From Panopea generosa (taxonomy: Eukaryota; Mollusca; Bivalvia; Adapedonta; Hiatellidae), in the NCBI GenBank assembly GCA_029582155.1, contig CM055905.1:68035618-68099617 (forward strand): 64,000 bases of DNA. Reading direction: 5' to 3'. The notes under the pieces are model-generated. The model ran no database searches and was not told where the DNA came from. It saw only the letters and a list, made by a program, of their open reading frames with translations. Position 1 is the stretch's first letter; every line of letters begins with the position of its first letter. The translations under genes were made by a program, and so were the position numbers. Shown here piece by piece: positions 49,301-60,342 of this stretch.

Positions 49301-52300
49301 ATAACCAACAATGATCTGAAGTGTATTGCCGATACGTTTCCACTTCAAACTAGTGTATGATCTTGTTAATAGCATCATTAGCACGACCTCTGGCGGTATA
49401 CTAACGGCTTCGAATTCGATTACAACAAACAGTTATGAACTCAGTTTGAGTAATGATATTCTGTATATTATTGAACCATGAATATAGAAATTGAAAATTG
49501 TGTAGTTTAAGGTTTTTATTTTGTGACGCAAATCGTGGCTTACAGTATGTGTTTTATCATTAATTAAGCAACCAACACTTTGTAGTGATGATTATTTTTA
49601 AAATCCCGTACTGATGACTCGTGGTATTTGCTTATAAGATCTTTCATGGGTATGGCGTGAGTATGGAAAATTCCGTCCCGCGGAATAAATTATCTTTCAT
49701 GGGCTTGACGCGCGGATGGAAAAGTCAATTCCTCGAATAAAGTATCTTTCATGTGCGGATGGAATATTCCGTCCCTCGAATAAAGTATTTTTCGTGAGCT
49801 TGACCCTAATTGCAGGATTTTTAAAGATTTTTAATCCGGTCTATTTTTTTTATTGTAGTATTGGCGAATGGAATGGCGCATTAGAATGGCGTTACGTCAC
49901 AGCGCGGTTAGGATAAGGGCGTGGAAGGAAATCCTTGTCCGGTATGCAAAAAATATAGTTGCCGACCTCGAACATCGCCATTATTGACAATCTATGTGAG
50001 TTACTATAGGCTAAATAGACGTGTATTACCGGTGTCACACATTGGTCCGCTGAAGCCCGATTTACATTTACAAGTGTTTGGCTGCTCACAGACGCCAAAT
50101 TCTCCACATTCATTGTTACAGATAGCTGGAAAAAGAAAACAAGAACAAATCATTCATCTCCCCGTTTCCATATGTATTATGTTCTACATCTAGAAATGGT
50201 ATTGTTTTTTATGAGAATTTCATTCTGCAGTGTAAGAATTTTGATTTGTGTTCCATAGATGAATAGAAGTGAAAATAGTTAAAAACAAGATACTGCAAGA
50301 TTTTGCGTATATACGCGAGCGTTCACAAAATCTTAATCAGTTGCCTTTCCTTCTCTATATAATTCTTTGATTTAACTGTAAATCTGATCACCTTACAAAC
50401 ATGTTTATATACCTTGGATTTGGACTAACATTTCCAAAAAACGTGTTCAATAACTGGATAGATCTATTAGGCATTGTAATGAAATAGATTGGAATAATGA
50501 CCATTAAGCAACACAAAATACAAATGGACAATTAATACCATATTCACTGAAAAGCTATGGAAGCATATTAAAAAATCGGAATTTCTGGAAAAAAGGTATT
50601 TATTTTTTTATATACAACGACGTTAGAATTTAAAGAATCGAAACAAATAATCACTTAACAATGTTGTAAAAAAGTAGTTTAGAGATATCAATTTCTGCAC
50701 AATCTATGTAAAATCTGGCTAACTGCGATTAATAGTACAGGTCATCGTATGCAATATATTGTTATTCCCAGTTAATTTTCTACAACTGCAGCATTTGGAA
50801 AATTGTATCTACGAACATGTGTACCGTACAATTTAATTTTAAAAATTCATTTATTAATATCAACATCGGATTCTGGTTCTTACACCCTACCCACTGTATT
50901 GAAAACCCAGATTTGCATTCAGCAACATTGATTGAATCGTTGAAGTCGGACGGAGCTGTCGAAACTAGTCGAGTATGGAGTTGTGGTACTCACGTTTCAT
51001 ACATCCTTTCTCCCTTAGTTGACGTTTGGTCCACCCTGGACAACAACTATGCTGGAATGTAGAGGACTTCTGTAACTGATACACGGTCCTGTTTGCTTCG
51101 ATATAGGTCACACTGACAATAGAAAATTAGATAGTGACCTTTCGGCAATAGTATTTAAAGACCTGATTAGACATCTCGCCAATTTGAATGAATGATATCG
51201 AGAGACTATACCTGATTTATGTCTACGACGCTTGCATAAACGTTGTCATAACCTAAACATCTAAAATGACTAGGTTTTACTATGCAGAAAGCTTTATTTC
51301 TTCTATTAATTTTGTTGACCAAATACTAAATCACGATTTGCGATTTTATCACTTATTGACCAATATTAGGTTATACTAAAGCACTGACGAATAAAACGCA
51401 AAATGCCGACCTGTGTATTAACGAAACTTCATAATAAAATAGACTAAAGGATGGAGTCAACCATTATCTTCGAATGGGACCTTCCTCTTTGTGATTCCAT
51501 AAACTTTCCACCATTTACTGAATAGATGATGCATCTCTAACTTGCAGTACTATTATATTTTACCTTACTTTTCTAATGATACTATTTTGTCGTTGTAAGT
51601 TACTATTGCAATAGTATCCCCACTAGACTTGTAACATGAAATATCAATATTACATTAAGCAATATCAATTATATTGTAATAGTCAAAATTAGCAGCATGA
51701 GTCAGTTATTCAAAATTAGTAGCAATAGTCACCGCTAATTGTGACTGATGTGGGCAGATATGTAAATCGAGATACTTTGATTCCTCTTAAAGCCATCTGT
51801 TTTACTTTACCAAATATACTTTTAAAGGAAGTGGTCAAATGTTTTTGCCAAAAACCACACGGAAAGATCGTGTCGGGATAGAATTTATGTGACACACACA
51901 CGTCTGAGTCACCACGACTGTTTTCATAAGAAAAAGAGGCGATTTTAACAAGCATAAACGAAATGTGACTAAGTCGTTCAGAGCAGTCAGCTGTTTACGT
52001 CCGAACCATGCAGAAAAATTAAAAATTTAGAACATTTAGTGTATTTTTCAGCACTTCTTGATGTTTATACACTAGCGATAAAGAAATTAAGCCAGATTGA
52101 TCTTAAAAAGGATTGCTACTCGGGAAGTGATTCAACAACGCGAGTGTATGGTTACATATAATAAGTCGATGCTGTTAACCCGTTACGCAGTGCCGGATTA
52201 ATGAGCTATAAGGTGACGACTTTTACACCACAACTTCCGCACTGAATGTCAACGTGAAACACCTCGCGTGCCGGCTTGAATGTAAATGATACACTTGCAT

Positions 52301-54775
52301 GAACGTTTGATCAAAAGCTTGAACTCTGGTTAGCGTATCAAGCTGCACACACTTGCAGTCGAGTAAATAATATCACGTATATTAAAACACACTCCTGGTC
52401 CAGATGTGCGCCTTCACAGACGTCTCAAGTTATTCTATATAACTGCTGGTAACATTAACAGGCGCGTTGTTTGTGATGATTAAATATCTACATTCCTACC
52501 ATAGCTGCATAAAGGACACAGAACGTCGAAATATGCAGAACAATTTTTTTTATAAAAAAAGCTAAGATATAACAAATGAAACGTTTTCAGTCTCATCATC
52601 TTTTTTATTTTCGTTGCTTAAACAAAGTTTCAGTTAACCATTTACTTGATATAGACGCCTTTGGACACCTAATATAGAAGGCTTTTGAATTATTTAGTGA
52701 ATTATGTTTATATTAACTGATAGAGTGTAAACAGTGCAGGAAGTGTTTAGATTGCTCGTTACGAGCAATCTGAACTCTTCCTGCACTGTTTTCAAAGGCC
52801 TTCTGTGATTGGTGCGGGAAAACGCGTATCTATGGAGTAAAGGGTTAATCTGTATTAAAGATATAGTTCGTGATTTCAACATATACAGTTATGAAAGTTT
52901 GTTTGAAATAGAAAAAAAATCATTGATATTGTACATGTATGTGTGTTTGTCGTCTGTCTGTATGTTTATGCTTGTGATGTATGTTTGTGAATATGTGTGC
53001 AAACGTGCGCATGTATTACAACATGTTTGCCATACAAACGCTATAAACTATGTAGTAACAATATATGTTTGTATTGTATATGTTGCTTGCAGAGGAAGGA
53101 TCTCGAGTAATCTTCAGGATCCCTGGATGTTTGGCTAACTGGTCATCTGTAAGTCAGCGCTCGGTTGCATAAAACGACGCTAAATATATAATGTGGGTTT
53201 CTAACGCTCTAAGGTGTAGTCGTTTAACATCTCTCACCACTATTACATTTCCCATAGGGCTCCATTGTAACATTTATGTCCAAAACAGAGTGAAAAATCA
53301 AATTTTGCAGCAATAAACATGAATATACCATATCTAACCTGCCATGTGTTGAAAATGGCTTTAAACCCAAATAAAGAAGTAATGTGGTGGTGGCATTGCC
53401 TTTAAACGCTTTATCTTCAGTTTGACGTATATCTCTGTATATTAGCGTTGTGTTGTGAAACTCGGTAGTTTCATAACGACGTGCACCACAGAATTATGAT
53501 AATAATATGATTTTTTTTATTCATGTTTGTATTACACATATGGGATCAGAACCAAGTGCGATACTAAAACCTGGCTAGACTTCCGGCTAACAAGGTCATA
53601 TTCCGGCTATTGGAACAGCGGTTAATAAGTTTTATAGAATATTTTGTACTTCAGTACATTTATCTCAAATGGTATGTATATTGAGTGAAAACAGAACATA
53701 ATTTATGTCTCGTAATGTTTTTAATAATTCTTTTAACGTGCCAAAAATGTGAACAAAAGCATAAATTAAAAATGTTTTTCCCCCATTTTCAGCTGTATAT
53801 CAGATATTATTGTATTGCATTTCTGCAACACCATACGGAGTTTGATAAAAACCGAACTTTCGAATCAAAAACGTAATACAGTTTATATTGAGTTTATCTT
53901 GCTAACATTGTTGGTAGACATCTAAGCTCTCGGTCATGTTGGTTTTTAACATTATATCTGCTGATATAAACTTATAATCACAACTGAAATTTAATAATCA
54001 AATGATTCACGCAATGGACATGCAGCAATTTTGATAAAATATCACTTAACACTACATGACTTTTTAATCATATTAAACTGAGACCGAAATTCGGTTGTTA
54101 AACAGATTGTTCAGCTCAACGATTTTTTTGTACGTTACCAGGTGCGGAAGGAAAATTCTGTCCCGAGGGATAACTGAGTTTGGCGCTAACGATGCTCTGT
54201 TGAGTTACCGCCAAAACATTATCCAGAGAGGCGGAACTATACTGAGAACAGCCAATGAAAGATATTTTACTTGTATGCTGTGCAATTCTTTTTTAAAAAA
54301 TAATGTTGCGGTTTATTTATTATAGTAGCATAAGAGTAGCATACTATTCATGAATAAGTACGTCACAGCGCGAGGGTTTTATCAATAGCGTAAGCGCAAG
54401 GAAAGCATATTATGTATAAATGAATACGTCATTATAAATGGCGTAAGAGTTTTATCATATGACGAAGATTTTATGAATGGCGTTACGTCAAAGCGCGAAG
54501 AGGGCAGGATGTATGATTGAAAATCCGTTTCTGGTAAAAATAAGCGGATTTTTTGTCCGGCATGCACAAGAAACAAAAATCCGCCCTGGTTTCCCTTTAA
54601 TGTAAAATGAGTATATCATAAGTGCATCATAATCGGAAATACTTACTCAAATTGGGGGCAGTTTTTTGTAATATTCGGACACTCTCGGACTTTAGGTGTG
54701 TATACAGGCTTTCGGTATGTCTGAATTACAGCTACTGGCGTCGATACTGTCTTCTGGGCCGTGCACACGTGCCTC
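40336..54775 (-). CDS. EGFL7/8-like secreted protein (EMI, EGF, Ca-binding EGF, coiled coil); 5' exon missing
   Basis: Nine minus-strand exons with good splice sites join in consistent phase: 54775-54647, 51112-50994, 50125-50030, 48227-48105, 43428-43340, 43131-43060, 42770-42699, 41969-41705, 40367-40336. The product (~330 residues seen) runs EMI domain (ending CCPGW), EGF-like domain, calcium-binding EGF (starts DIDEC), coiled-coil segments, a Thr/Pro-rich stretch, then a final helix ([17 protein letters not shown]) and a Cys-X-Cys end. This order and the C-terminal Cys-X-Cys after a leucine-rich helix are the hallmarks of vertebrate EGFL7/EGFL8. Known relatives are secreted matrix-associated factors: vertebrate EGFL7 acts in vessel formation, and Drosophila Slowdown modulates integrin at muscle-tendon junctions. 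The first visible exon begins mid-codon, so a signal-peptide exon must lie upstream; I could not identify it. The family call is confident, strict orthology less so. The gene converges on the receptor gene at 31.3 kb. Confidence 0.85.
40432..40637. mobile_element. TTAA-flanked palindromic MITE (piggyBac-like), copy 1
   Basis: The element starts TTAACCCTTTACTTCATA and ends TATGGAGTAAAGGGTTAA, giving short inverted ends CCCTTTACT...AGTAAAGGG with TTAA outside. TTAA targets and CCC-starting ends fit the piggyBac superfamily. The interior holds a perfect hairpin around AGATTGCTCGTTATGAGCAATCT and flanking complementary arms. It sits ~65 bases upstream (in gene direction) of the EGFL7-like terminal exon, inside the last intron. 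Confidence 0.75.
41705..41969 (-). CDS. EGFL7/8-like exon h: coiled coil, Thr/Pro-rich insert, C-terminal helix
   Basis: This 265-base exon has acceptor CATTTTCAG and donor TATT|GTAAGT. It begins [20 protein letters not shown], a clear amphipathic helix. A mucin-like stretch follows ([20 protein letters not shown]), then [20 protein letters not shown], which resembles the last helix of EGFL7. It ends in phase 1. If the donor is not used, translation reads through 22 codons to a TAA at 41637-41639, giving an alternative tail. The Thr/Pro insert is not a usual EGFL7 feature and may be O-glycosylated. Confidence 0.85.
42699..42770 (-). CDS. EGFL7/8-like exon g: 24-residue coiled-coil repeat, copy 2
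   Basis: This 72-base, phase 0-0 exon has acceptor TTAATTTCAG and donor AAT|GTAAGT. It reads [16 protein letters not shown] then VSNLTNEN. It has the same length and phase as the preceding exon, with matching Q-x-LH, LK, DVSN-T and a terminal N, so the two arose by exon duplication. Confidence 0.82.
43060..43131 (-). CDS. EGFL7/8-like exon f: 24-residue coiled-coil repeat, copy 1
   Basis: This 72-base, phase 0-0 exon has acceptor TTTTCAG and donor AAT|GTGAGT. It reads [16 protein letters not shown] then VSNMTSDN. It can be skipped or multiplied without breaking the frame. It is homologous to the next exon (11 of 24 residues identical, most others conservative), including an N-glycosylation site at the same position. 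It probably extends the coiled coil used for oligomer formation. Confidence 0.82.
43340..43428 (-). CDS. EGFL7/8-like exon e: post-EGF linker and first coiled-coil segment
   Basis: This 89-base exon has acceptor TGTTCACAG and donor CAG|GTACGT. It begins in phase 1 and ends in phase 0. It reads [20 protein letters not shown], then QVTNENNVQ. The CxxC pair is followed by a helix with hydrophobic residues at heptad-like spacing. The intron before it is ~4.7 kb and may hide a small exon, although the phases already match. Confidence 0.78.
43430..46025. other. Long EGFL7-like intron, left part
   Basis: No additional exon recognised. It holds a half-copy of the 34.3-kb inverted-repeat element near 44.55 kb and otherwise AT-rich sequence. 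Confidence 0.5.
46028..46325 (-). repeat. tRNA-headed SINE, family A, copy 2
   Basis: Full-length copy with tRNA-like head (GACCGCGGCGTGGTCTAATG), body containing GGGGTATCATACCATGTCTC, and tail GTTGAAAGCGACGCTAAACA. It lies in the 43-48 kb intron of the EGFL7-like gene. Confidence 0.85.
46590..46790 (+). repeat. tRNA-headed SINE, family E, copy 1
   Basis: Ser-tRNA-like head with a long variable arm (GGACAAGTGGTCGAAGACGC, B box AGGTTCGAGTCC) followed by AAACTTTGTAAGAAAGTTTG and TGGTTATTCTCAAATTCATG. Confidence 0.65.
48105..48227 (-). CDS. EGFL7/8-like exon d: calcium-binding EGF domain
   Basis: This 123-base exon has acceptor TTATTTTAG and donor ACAT|GTGCGT. It reads [16 protein letters not shown], then [20 protein letters not shown]. 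The D-I-D-E-C start and the later N/aromatic positions match the calcium-binding EGF consensus. Six cysteines are present. It is symmetric phase 1-1 and sits second after EMI, as in EGFL7. Confidence 0.92.
48273..48552 (-). repeat. tRNA-headed SINE, family B, copy 3
   Basis: Minus-strand copy sharing the CACTGATTCAAGTGGGAAAA and GTTATCAGTTACTTGCGGAG blocks and the GACGCTAAAATTGAATATTC tail. It begins 46 bases upstream (in gene orientation) of the calcium-binding EGF exon of the EGFL7-like gene. Confidence 0.82.
48818..49016 (+). repeat. tRNA-headed SINE, family D, copy 1
   Basis: Head GCGGGGCGGTAGTGTAATGG, B box GGGTTCGATTCC, body CCAGGAAACGGACTCGAGAG and TAACTTCTGAGCTTTC, AT-rich end with AGTATAAACTAAACT. 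Confidence 0.78.
49630..49960 (-). repeat. Tandem 'ATGGAAAATTCCGTCCCKCG' units plus a shared 3' block
   Basis: Three ~55-base units (ATCTTTCATGGGCTTGACGC ... AATTCCGTCCCKCGAATAAA) are followed by GAATGGCGTTACGTCACAGC and TTGTCCGGTATGCA. The last block recurs at 54120-54600. Confidence 0.6.
50030..50125 (-). CDS. EGFL7/8-like exon c: EGF-like domain
   Basis: This 96-base exon has acceptor CTTTTTCCAG and a weaker donor, ACCG|GTAATA. It reads [13 protein letters not shown], then [15 protein letters not shown]. Six cysteines in EGF spacing with the GF-G-C end mark an EGF-like module. Phases 1 on both sides are the usual arrangement for shuffled EGF exons. Confidence 0.9.
50994..51112 (-). CDS. 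EGFL7/8-like exon b: C-terminal half of the EMI domain
   Basis: This 119-base exon has acceptor TTGTCAG and donor AAAC|GTGAGT. Its first base completes the split codon of the previous exon. It reads [12 protein letters not shown]..., then [12 protein letters not shown] and GCMK. CCPGW is the diagnostic end of EMI domains. The exon ends in phase 1 and the split codon gives Pro, producing the usual 'C-x-P-I-C' link into the first EGF repeat. Confidence 0.9.
52634..52848. mobile_element. TTAA-flanked palindromic MITE (piggyBac-like), copy 2
   Basis: Second copy of the element at 40432, in the same orientation and with the same hairpin (GCTCGTTACGAGC). It ends in GGAGTAAAGGGTTAA and lies in the intron between the two EMI exons of the EGFL7-like gene. 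The left end has one change (ACCATTTACTTGATA). Confidence 0.75.
54120..54600. repeat. Repeat related to 49.6-49.96 kb, next to the first EMI exon
   Basis: Contains GAAGGAAAATTCTGTCCCGA, three spaced copies of an ACGTCANAGCGCGA/GCGTAAG block, and GGATTTTTTGTCCGGCATGC, shared with 49.6 kb. It ends just downstream of the EMI exon's donor. Confidence 0.5.
54647..54775 (-). CDS. EGFL7/8-like exon a: N-terminal half of the EMI domain
   Basis: This 129-base exon has acceptor TTATTTACTTAG and donor GA|GTAAGT. It begins with one base completing a codon and ends in phase 2. It reads [17 protein letters not shown]..., then [13 protein letters not shown]. The VC opening and the spaced cysteines match the first part of an EMI domain, which folds as a small disulfide-bonded module in matrix proteins. 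There is one N-glycosylation site (NIT). Confidence 0.85.
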
Positions 54776-55367
54776 CTAAGTAAATAAAAGATTTAACATT
54801 GAATCGCGATAATACAAACTTGACAGATTATTTTTACATTGACTTTGAGACAAACAAATACAGATGACGTTCGATATCTTCCTGTGCTTAACCAGACATA
54901 CTAGCATGTGAATAAAGTGCCTAGCTCAATTTACAACTAAGTAGGAGATCAAACCAATGACCTACTGATCTTCGCTTCGATGCTTTTATACCTTACCAGA
55001 CCAGTTTTATTCAGTCTCTATTCTTAACGAGGAATACAAAAATCAAACAATTGGCAAATTGTGTTGTAAACACCATACAGATTTTTTTTTGTAAAACAAA
55101 AATACACCTGTTAGCAGCCAACTAACGTTAATCATCAATTATGAACAACAGAAGCAGGCTTTCAAAGCAACATTTCAATAAATGAATAATCAGAGATTTA
55201 CGTGTGGTACCATAAAACAGCACATTGTGCGGAACCACACAATCGAGATAATTGGAATAAAAACCACAATCCATGTAAACAGTTCATACATTGTTATTTT
55301 CAATTAGATACAATGATTAAGCATTGCAGCCAAACACATTAAAAAAGTATGAAATACATTATAGCGA

Positions 55368-55560
55368 ATGATTCAGTGGTAGAGCATTGGGTCTATAATC
55401 GTGGGGTCGTTTGTCCGATTCTCCATCAAGGCTATATATAGTGTCCTTGATCAAAACACTTGATCAGCAGATGTTTAGCACTACTTCTCCCAGAAAGACG
55501 TTGAGCGTCATATGTCCAAGTTGTAATAACTTGTTTCACAATCGATGTAAAACAGATGAA
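55368..55560 (+). repeat. tRNA-headed SINE, family C, copy 2
   Basis: Shares TAGTGTCCTTGATCAAAACA, CTTGATCAGCAGATG and TCCCAGAAAGACGTTGAGCG with copy 1 and has a tRNA-like head with GATTCAGTGGTAGAGCA. Confidence 0.75.
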
Positions 55561-55721
55561 TTTAAAACAGACTAGGACAGTCACCACAATATCATAGCAC
55601 AGACGGACTAGTAGTAGTGTTCTCTGCTCGAATACAGAAAGTTGTTGGTGTCTGCCCTACATGGGTCATACCGAACACTTTAAAATAAAGTCAAACCTGT
55701 CTTAAACAGCCAGTCATGGGA

Positions 55722-56035
55722 AGACCCCTGCGTGGTCTTGTGGTAGAGCGTCCGCCTCGCATGCCGAAGGTCGTTTGGTTCAATCCCCGGCCGGGTCATA
55801 CCAAAGACTTTTAAAATGGTACTAGAAGCTTCCTCGCTTGCCGCTCAGCATTTAGAGGTGAGTTCAAGGTCTGGTCGGCCCGGTGTCAGTATAATGTGAC
55901 TGGATGGGGTATCATACCATGTGTCTGCGGCATGATACTCCAGTGTGACAGCGCTTAGAATACTGTCTCAAGTAGACACCGTCGCGATATGACTGAAAAA
56001 TTGTTGAAAGCGACGCTAAACACCATACAACAACA
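55722..56035 (+). repeat. tRNA-headed SINE, family A, copy 3
   Basis: Plus-strand full-length copy: head GCGTGGTCTTGTGGTAGAGC with B box GGTTCAATCC, then the shared body and the tail GTTGAAAGCGACGCTAAACA followed by a (CAA)-like end. Confidence 0.87.
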
Positions 56036-56394
56036 GTCATGGGAAGGAGCAAAACTGGCTCTATATGCTCGAATACGGGAAGTTGTTGGGTTTTACAGCT
56101 CAGAAACAAAGACGATTGCTATAGCTTTTTTGTTTTATATTATACACAGTAAAAGTGTCGGTCGGGCCACAAGTTATAACAAAGTTAGGTAATACGTTTC
56201 CCCCTAAAACATATCTGTTCAAATATTGATCAAGAAGAAAAACAACATATTTTTATTATAAGTATTCATTTATATGTAAGAAATATTTCATGATAATGGG
56301 GGAAATAATGACATCAGAACAACAACAGTAACAGCTTGGATGGCAGTCATCAATTGTAGTTAAGTTTGTTTTTTATTGGATCGGATGTCCAATT

Positions 56395-56550
56395 CACACT
56401 CGAAGTCTTCCTGGGTAGAACCAGTACGAAGTATAGGCGGGAACTATTTATATTTCGCTCTAAAGACACAACACATAGCAATGTCGGAGTATCGAACCCA
56501 TGACCCTCCAGTTGTTTTTGTACGATGCTCTACCATCACCACAAACAGGT
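56395..56550 (-). repeat. SINE family C, diverged copy 3
   Basis: The minus strand contains TRGTAGAGCATCG head remnants, GGGTTCGATACTCC, and CTGGTTCTACCCAGGAAGAC, the family C body end. Confidence 0.55.
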
Positions 56551-57449
56551 GCAGAACCGATTATAGCAGCAGTAACAGCAGCTACATTCAAACATAATCA
56601 TTCTTGCAAACTAAATACATATCCCTGGTAACTTAAAACTCATTATTCAAACAAATGCTATCAAGATGACAGACTAAATTTGTTTCTAATTACATTTTTT
56701 CACGGCAGATTTGAAAACGCACAATATGTGCCATAGTTTATCACATCTTATCCGATGTTGTTAAGATAAGACTTATCGCGATATTAAACAATTTAAAAAG
56801 AAAGCATAAAAAACATTTCCAGATTGTTAAAAGGTGTAAAATGTGCTTTGTTAGTGCTCGTTCCAAACTAAAAAAAAATATCTGAAGAAACATTTTTACG
56901 CAAATCTGCATGAATCGATCAAAATTCATTGCATACCATGCCGGTTTTAATTTCTTGTCAAATGTCGATTCCATCGTGTGTTATTAATAGCACAGCGGTG
57001 TTAAAGCTGTTGCTACTGTTTAATGTTTGATCGGCATCAAGATTTGACAACGCCTCGCTGATAACCGCGTAATAACTGTAACATTAAAGGTTTCTTTATG
57101 ATTGTTATTGTCGACTTCATTAAATGCCAAAGATCATTCCTCTGTGTGGACTTGTTCTTTGGGATGAGACTCGTGGGTAGAAGAGACAATTATGTAACTC
57201 TGGAACTGTTTTATTGGGCAAAACATGAAGGCAACTTCGAATTTATTGCAAATTAGATTTTCGGCAGAAATTATTTACTCGATTTATCGCTCGATAACAT
57301 AATTGGATGAATGTTATATGTAGGTTTGAAGTAAAAGAATGTGCATTATGTCCTCATGTTTTAATAACGTTTGAAAAAAACCCAAAGATATCCTCAGCAA
57401 GAATGATCAAGTATTCTAATAAAACAACACCGTGATATCATGATATATA

Positions 57450-57525
57450 CCATTAGCGCAGTCGGGAGTGCATTCACTTTTTATCAATAAATCCCGTGTT
57501 CGAATGCACGTCTAACGTTAAGTTT
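57450..57525 (+). repeat. Degenerate tRNA-like SINE head (family B type)
   Basis: CATTAGCGCAGTCGGGAGTG resembles an A box region and GTGTTCGAATGC a B box. No body follows. Confidence 0.5.
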
Positions 57526-57894
57526 CATGCAAATGACAGTATTCACGTATATATGAAACCTTAAATTTCTGTCTACATTTTTACCACTTTATTAAATATC
57601 ACTTGTGTCGTCTTTTTGCGTTTGAACGCCATATTGGCCAATTACACATCCGGGTGATTGATCATTTTAGTAAGCGTTTAAACAATCTTTAATGAATAAG
57701 CGCTTAATAACTCTGATCGGATGGTGTCTATTAACCGAAATGGAAGTAAATAACGAAAATCGTACTTTTTTGGACTTGATCCATAGTGCGTAAATTTGTT
57801 AGTTAATCCGTAGAAAAAAACGGCGAATCTGTAAACATGTCTGGTTAATAACGTCAAAAATGTTTCCTTGAAGCTGGCAATTTAAATCGAGCTG

Positions 57895-58030
57895 AAAATC
57901 TCCCTGGGTAGATCAAAAACTAAATATATGCAGATAAAGTGTCTTCCTCAAAGACACCACACAGACGTGACTGAGGATCGACTACACAATACCGCATTGT
58001 TGGATCCGATCCTCTACCAATTTATGAAAT
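57895..58030 (-). repeat. SINE family C, diverged copy 5
   Basis: The minus strand shows TTGGTAGAGGATCGGATCC, GTGGTGTCTTTGAGGAAGAC and ACTTTATCTGC...CTACCCAGGGAGATT, matching the family C layout. Confidence 0.5.
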
Positions 58031-58139
58031 TGCCAAACAGTATTTTGTCACGGTGCCTGGATAATAGTACAACTCAATATTGTGCGTGCTCTCTTCGATT
58101 TTCATCCACACCCGCCCCCTTGTTTTCATACCGCCCCGA

Positions 58140-58215
58140 CCCTTTTTTTTTCATAAAAAAAAAAAATAATAAAAAATAAAAAAAAATAAAAATTAAAAGA
58201 AAAAAAGAAAATCAT
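58140..58215. repeat. Low-complexity T/A tract
   Basis: A T run followed by ~60 bases of A with scattered T and G; it resembles an old poly-A tail or simple-repeat decay. Confidence 0.7.
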
Positions 58216-59020
58216 CCCGCCCTCCCCGTTTTTTTAGAAAACGTTGGATGACAATCTAGCAATTAATTTATAGTGGGCTTATGTCCTCTACACCCAAACA
58301 CATTTCGGCTTTCTCGAAGAGTTCATTTTTATAACTAGTACAAATGTATGCTACTATAATCGTTACACAAATATATACACAGATAAAACGAAATATTTAT
58401 ATCCGGTGTTCGTTCGTCTGTGTTCGCGCTACAAACATTTATCTGCACGGCAATGTTCTCGTCGCTCATCGTTGCTGTTTACGTTTTGTTTGATGAAAAT
58501 TAAAATACGCTTTGACAGTCTAATTATTGTTCAGTTTATGTTGTGAAACTATCCGACAGGTGCCGACTTTTCACAACACCGGTATCGCATTTCTTCAATT
58601 TTATCACTCACATATGCTTGCAATAAATTAAGTTTACTACCCAATTTATTTTATATTAAGACAGGGTGCGATTTTAACTTCGTTTTTATTAAGTAGTCCC
58701 GCACTTTTTTCAGATACAAGAGTTACCCGATATTCAAATTTTGTCAGAAGGTCGAACACTTCAAGTTACAGAATGTCAAGTACAAAATATTTAAATTTAG
58801 AAGCATTTTTTTTTTAAATTTGTATCCATTTGTAAATTTATAACCCTGGTTTTATATAATTGGTATTACTAAACACACATACATACAAAAAAAAAACACT
58901 CGAGACTATAAAATGGTATAAAACTAGCTACCCACACCGTAATCTTTATACACTTTCACTTAATTCTAAATGACATATGTATGGTTTTTAGTTTTCATCA
59001 ATTGTTCATTTATATATTGA

Positions 59021-59225
59021 CGGTGTCCACTTGAAACGCTGCCACACTGGAGTTTCATGCCGTAGACACATGGTTTGATACCCCATTCAGTCACGTTATA
59101 CTGACACCAGGCCGTTCAGACCTAGCAAGCACCAAGCGAGGAAGCTTCTAGTACCATTTTTTAAATATTTGGTATGACCACAACGGGAATCGAACCCACG
59201 ACCTTCCGCATGAGAGGCGGACTTC
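59021..59225 (-). repeat. SINE family A, copy 4, truncated at both ends
   Basis: Contains the body and part of the tRNA-like head (GGTCGTGGGTTCGATTCCCG on the minus strand). It lacks the A box and the terminal GACGCTAAAC. Confidence 0.75.
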
Positions 59226-60342
59226 TTCAGTACATGTGCATGATCCATAACTCCTTTCTATTAGGAGAGGGAATAAAATCTGCAAATGTATAAAGAGCAA
59301 TACATGTTGTATAGTGTGGTAACTACGACGAAAAAAGGTATACCCTGCATTCATCTGTTTTTTATCGATACAACAAAACAAAAGAAACAGCGTGCAAAAC
59401 GATAAATGTAAATGTTACAGCATTTCAAAATTTTGCATTGAGAAAAATCTCAACTTGAAATGTTTCCCTATAAACTTAACGTCTTCTGTTCTAACTACTT
59501 AATGCAATCATTCGTATTGTTCTCTGGTACTCAACATTATAATATAATTCGGTTTATCAGCAGGACGCGGAATTCCATCTCCTGCTGAGGTGGTTTTCAG
59601 TATATGAAATTATGCAGTTATGGTTCTTTGGACTGACGCTTAAGAGAAATTAATACATTATAAAATAGAGTTCATAAATCAAACTTAAATTTCACATGCT
59701 TCTGCGGTTTTATAATTTTATTTATGCATTCTCGCTTTCACTCCAAAACCCACATCATGTAAGTAAACTTCAGACGGAGAGACTCGGGCACGTGTGTTTA
59801 TCTAGATGTCTTGTAAAATTTACCGTATCAGACAGAAACGATGTGATGTGGCAGATAAGATGTACGTGATACTTCATTCCAAGGTTCTATAATTCAAAAC
59901 AGTTCAACAAAAAATAAAAGAAAATGTCCTCTTGAAGATTTCCACGGATATTTTGCTACAACCGTTCTTGAATGTTTTGTTATGTAACATTTGTGTACTT
60001 GGAAGCTAAATGCCCATGGTTCATGTCATTAACCATGCGTACTTAATAAACTATTTCAACTGTTTTGTTTTTAGTTAAAAAAGTATTGACGTCATATATA
60101 AGTTGAGAGATGATATCTGCTTGGATAACAACTAGATTCTTAGGGGAAATGTAGACATGTCAATTTCATAATTATAAAGATAATATCAGTTTAGAAAGAA
60201 ACTTTATTTACTTAAAATTATAAAAAAGGAGTTTTGGGAATATGTTGTAATAATGAGTCATACTGCAAAGCGGAACTATAAAAGGAATTTTGTTTTACTT
60301 ATTATATTTAAGACATGATGAATCTATAATATTTTAATAACA

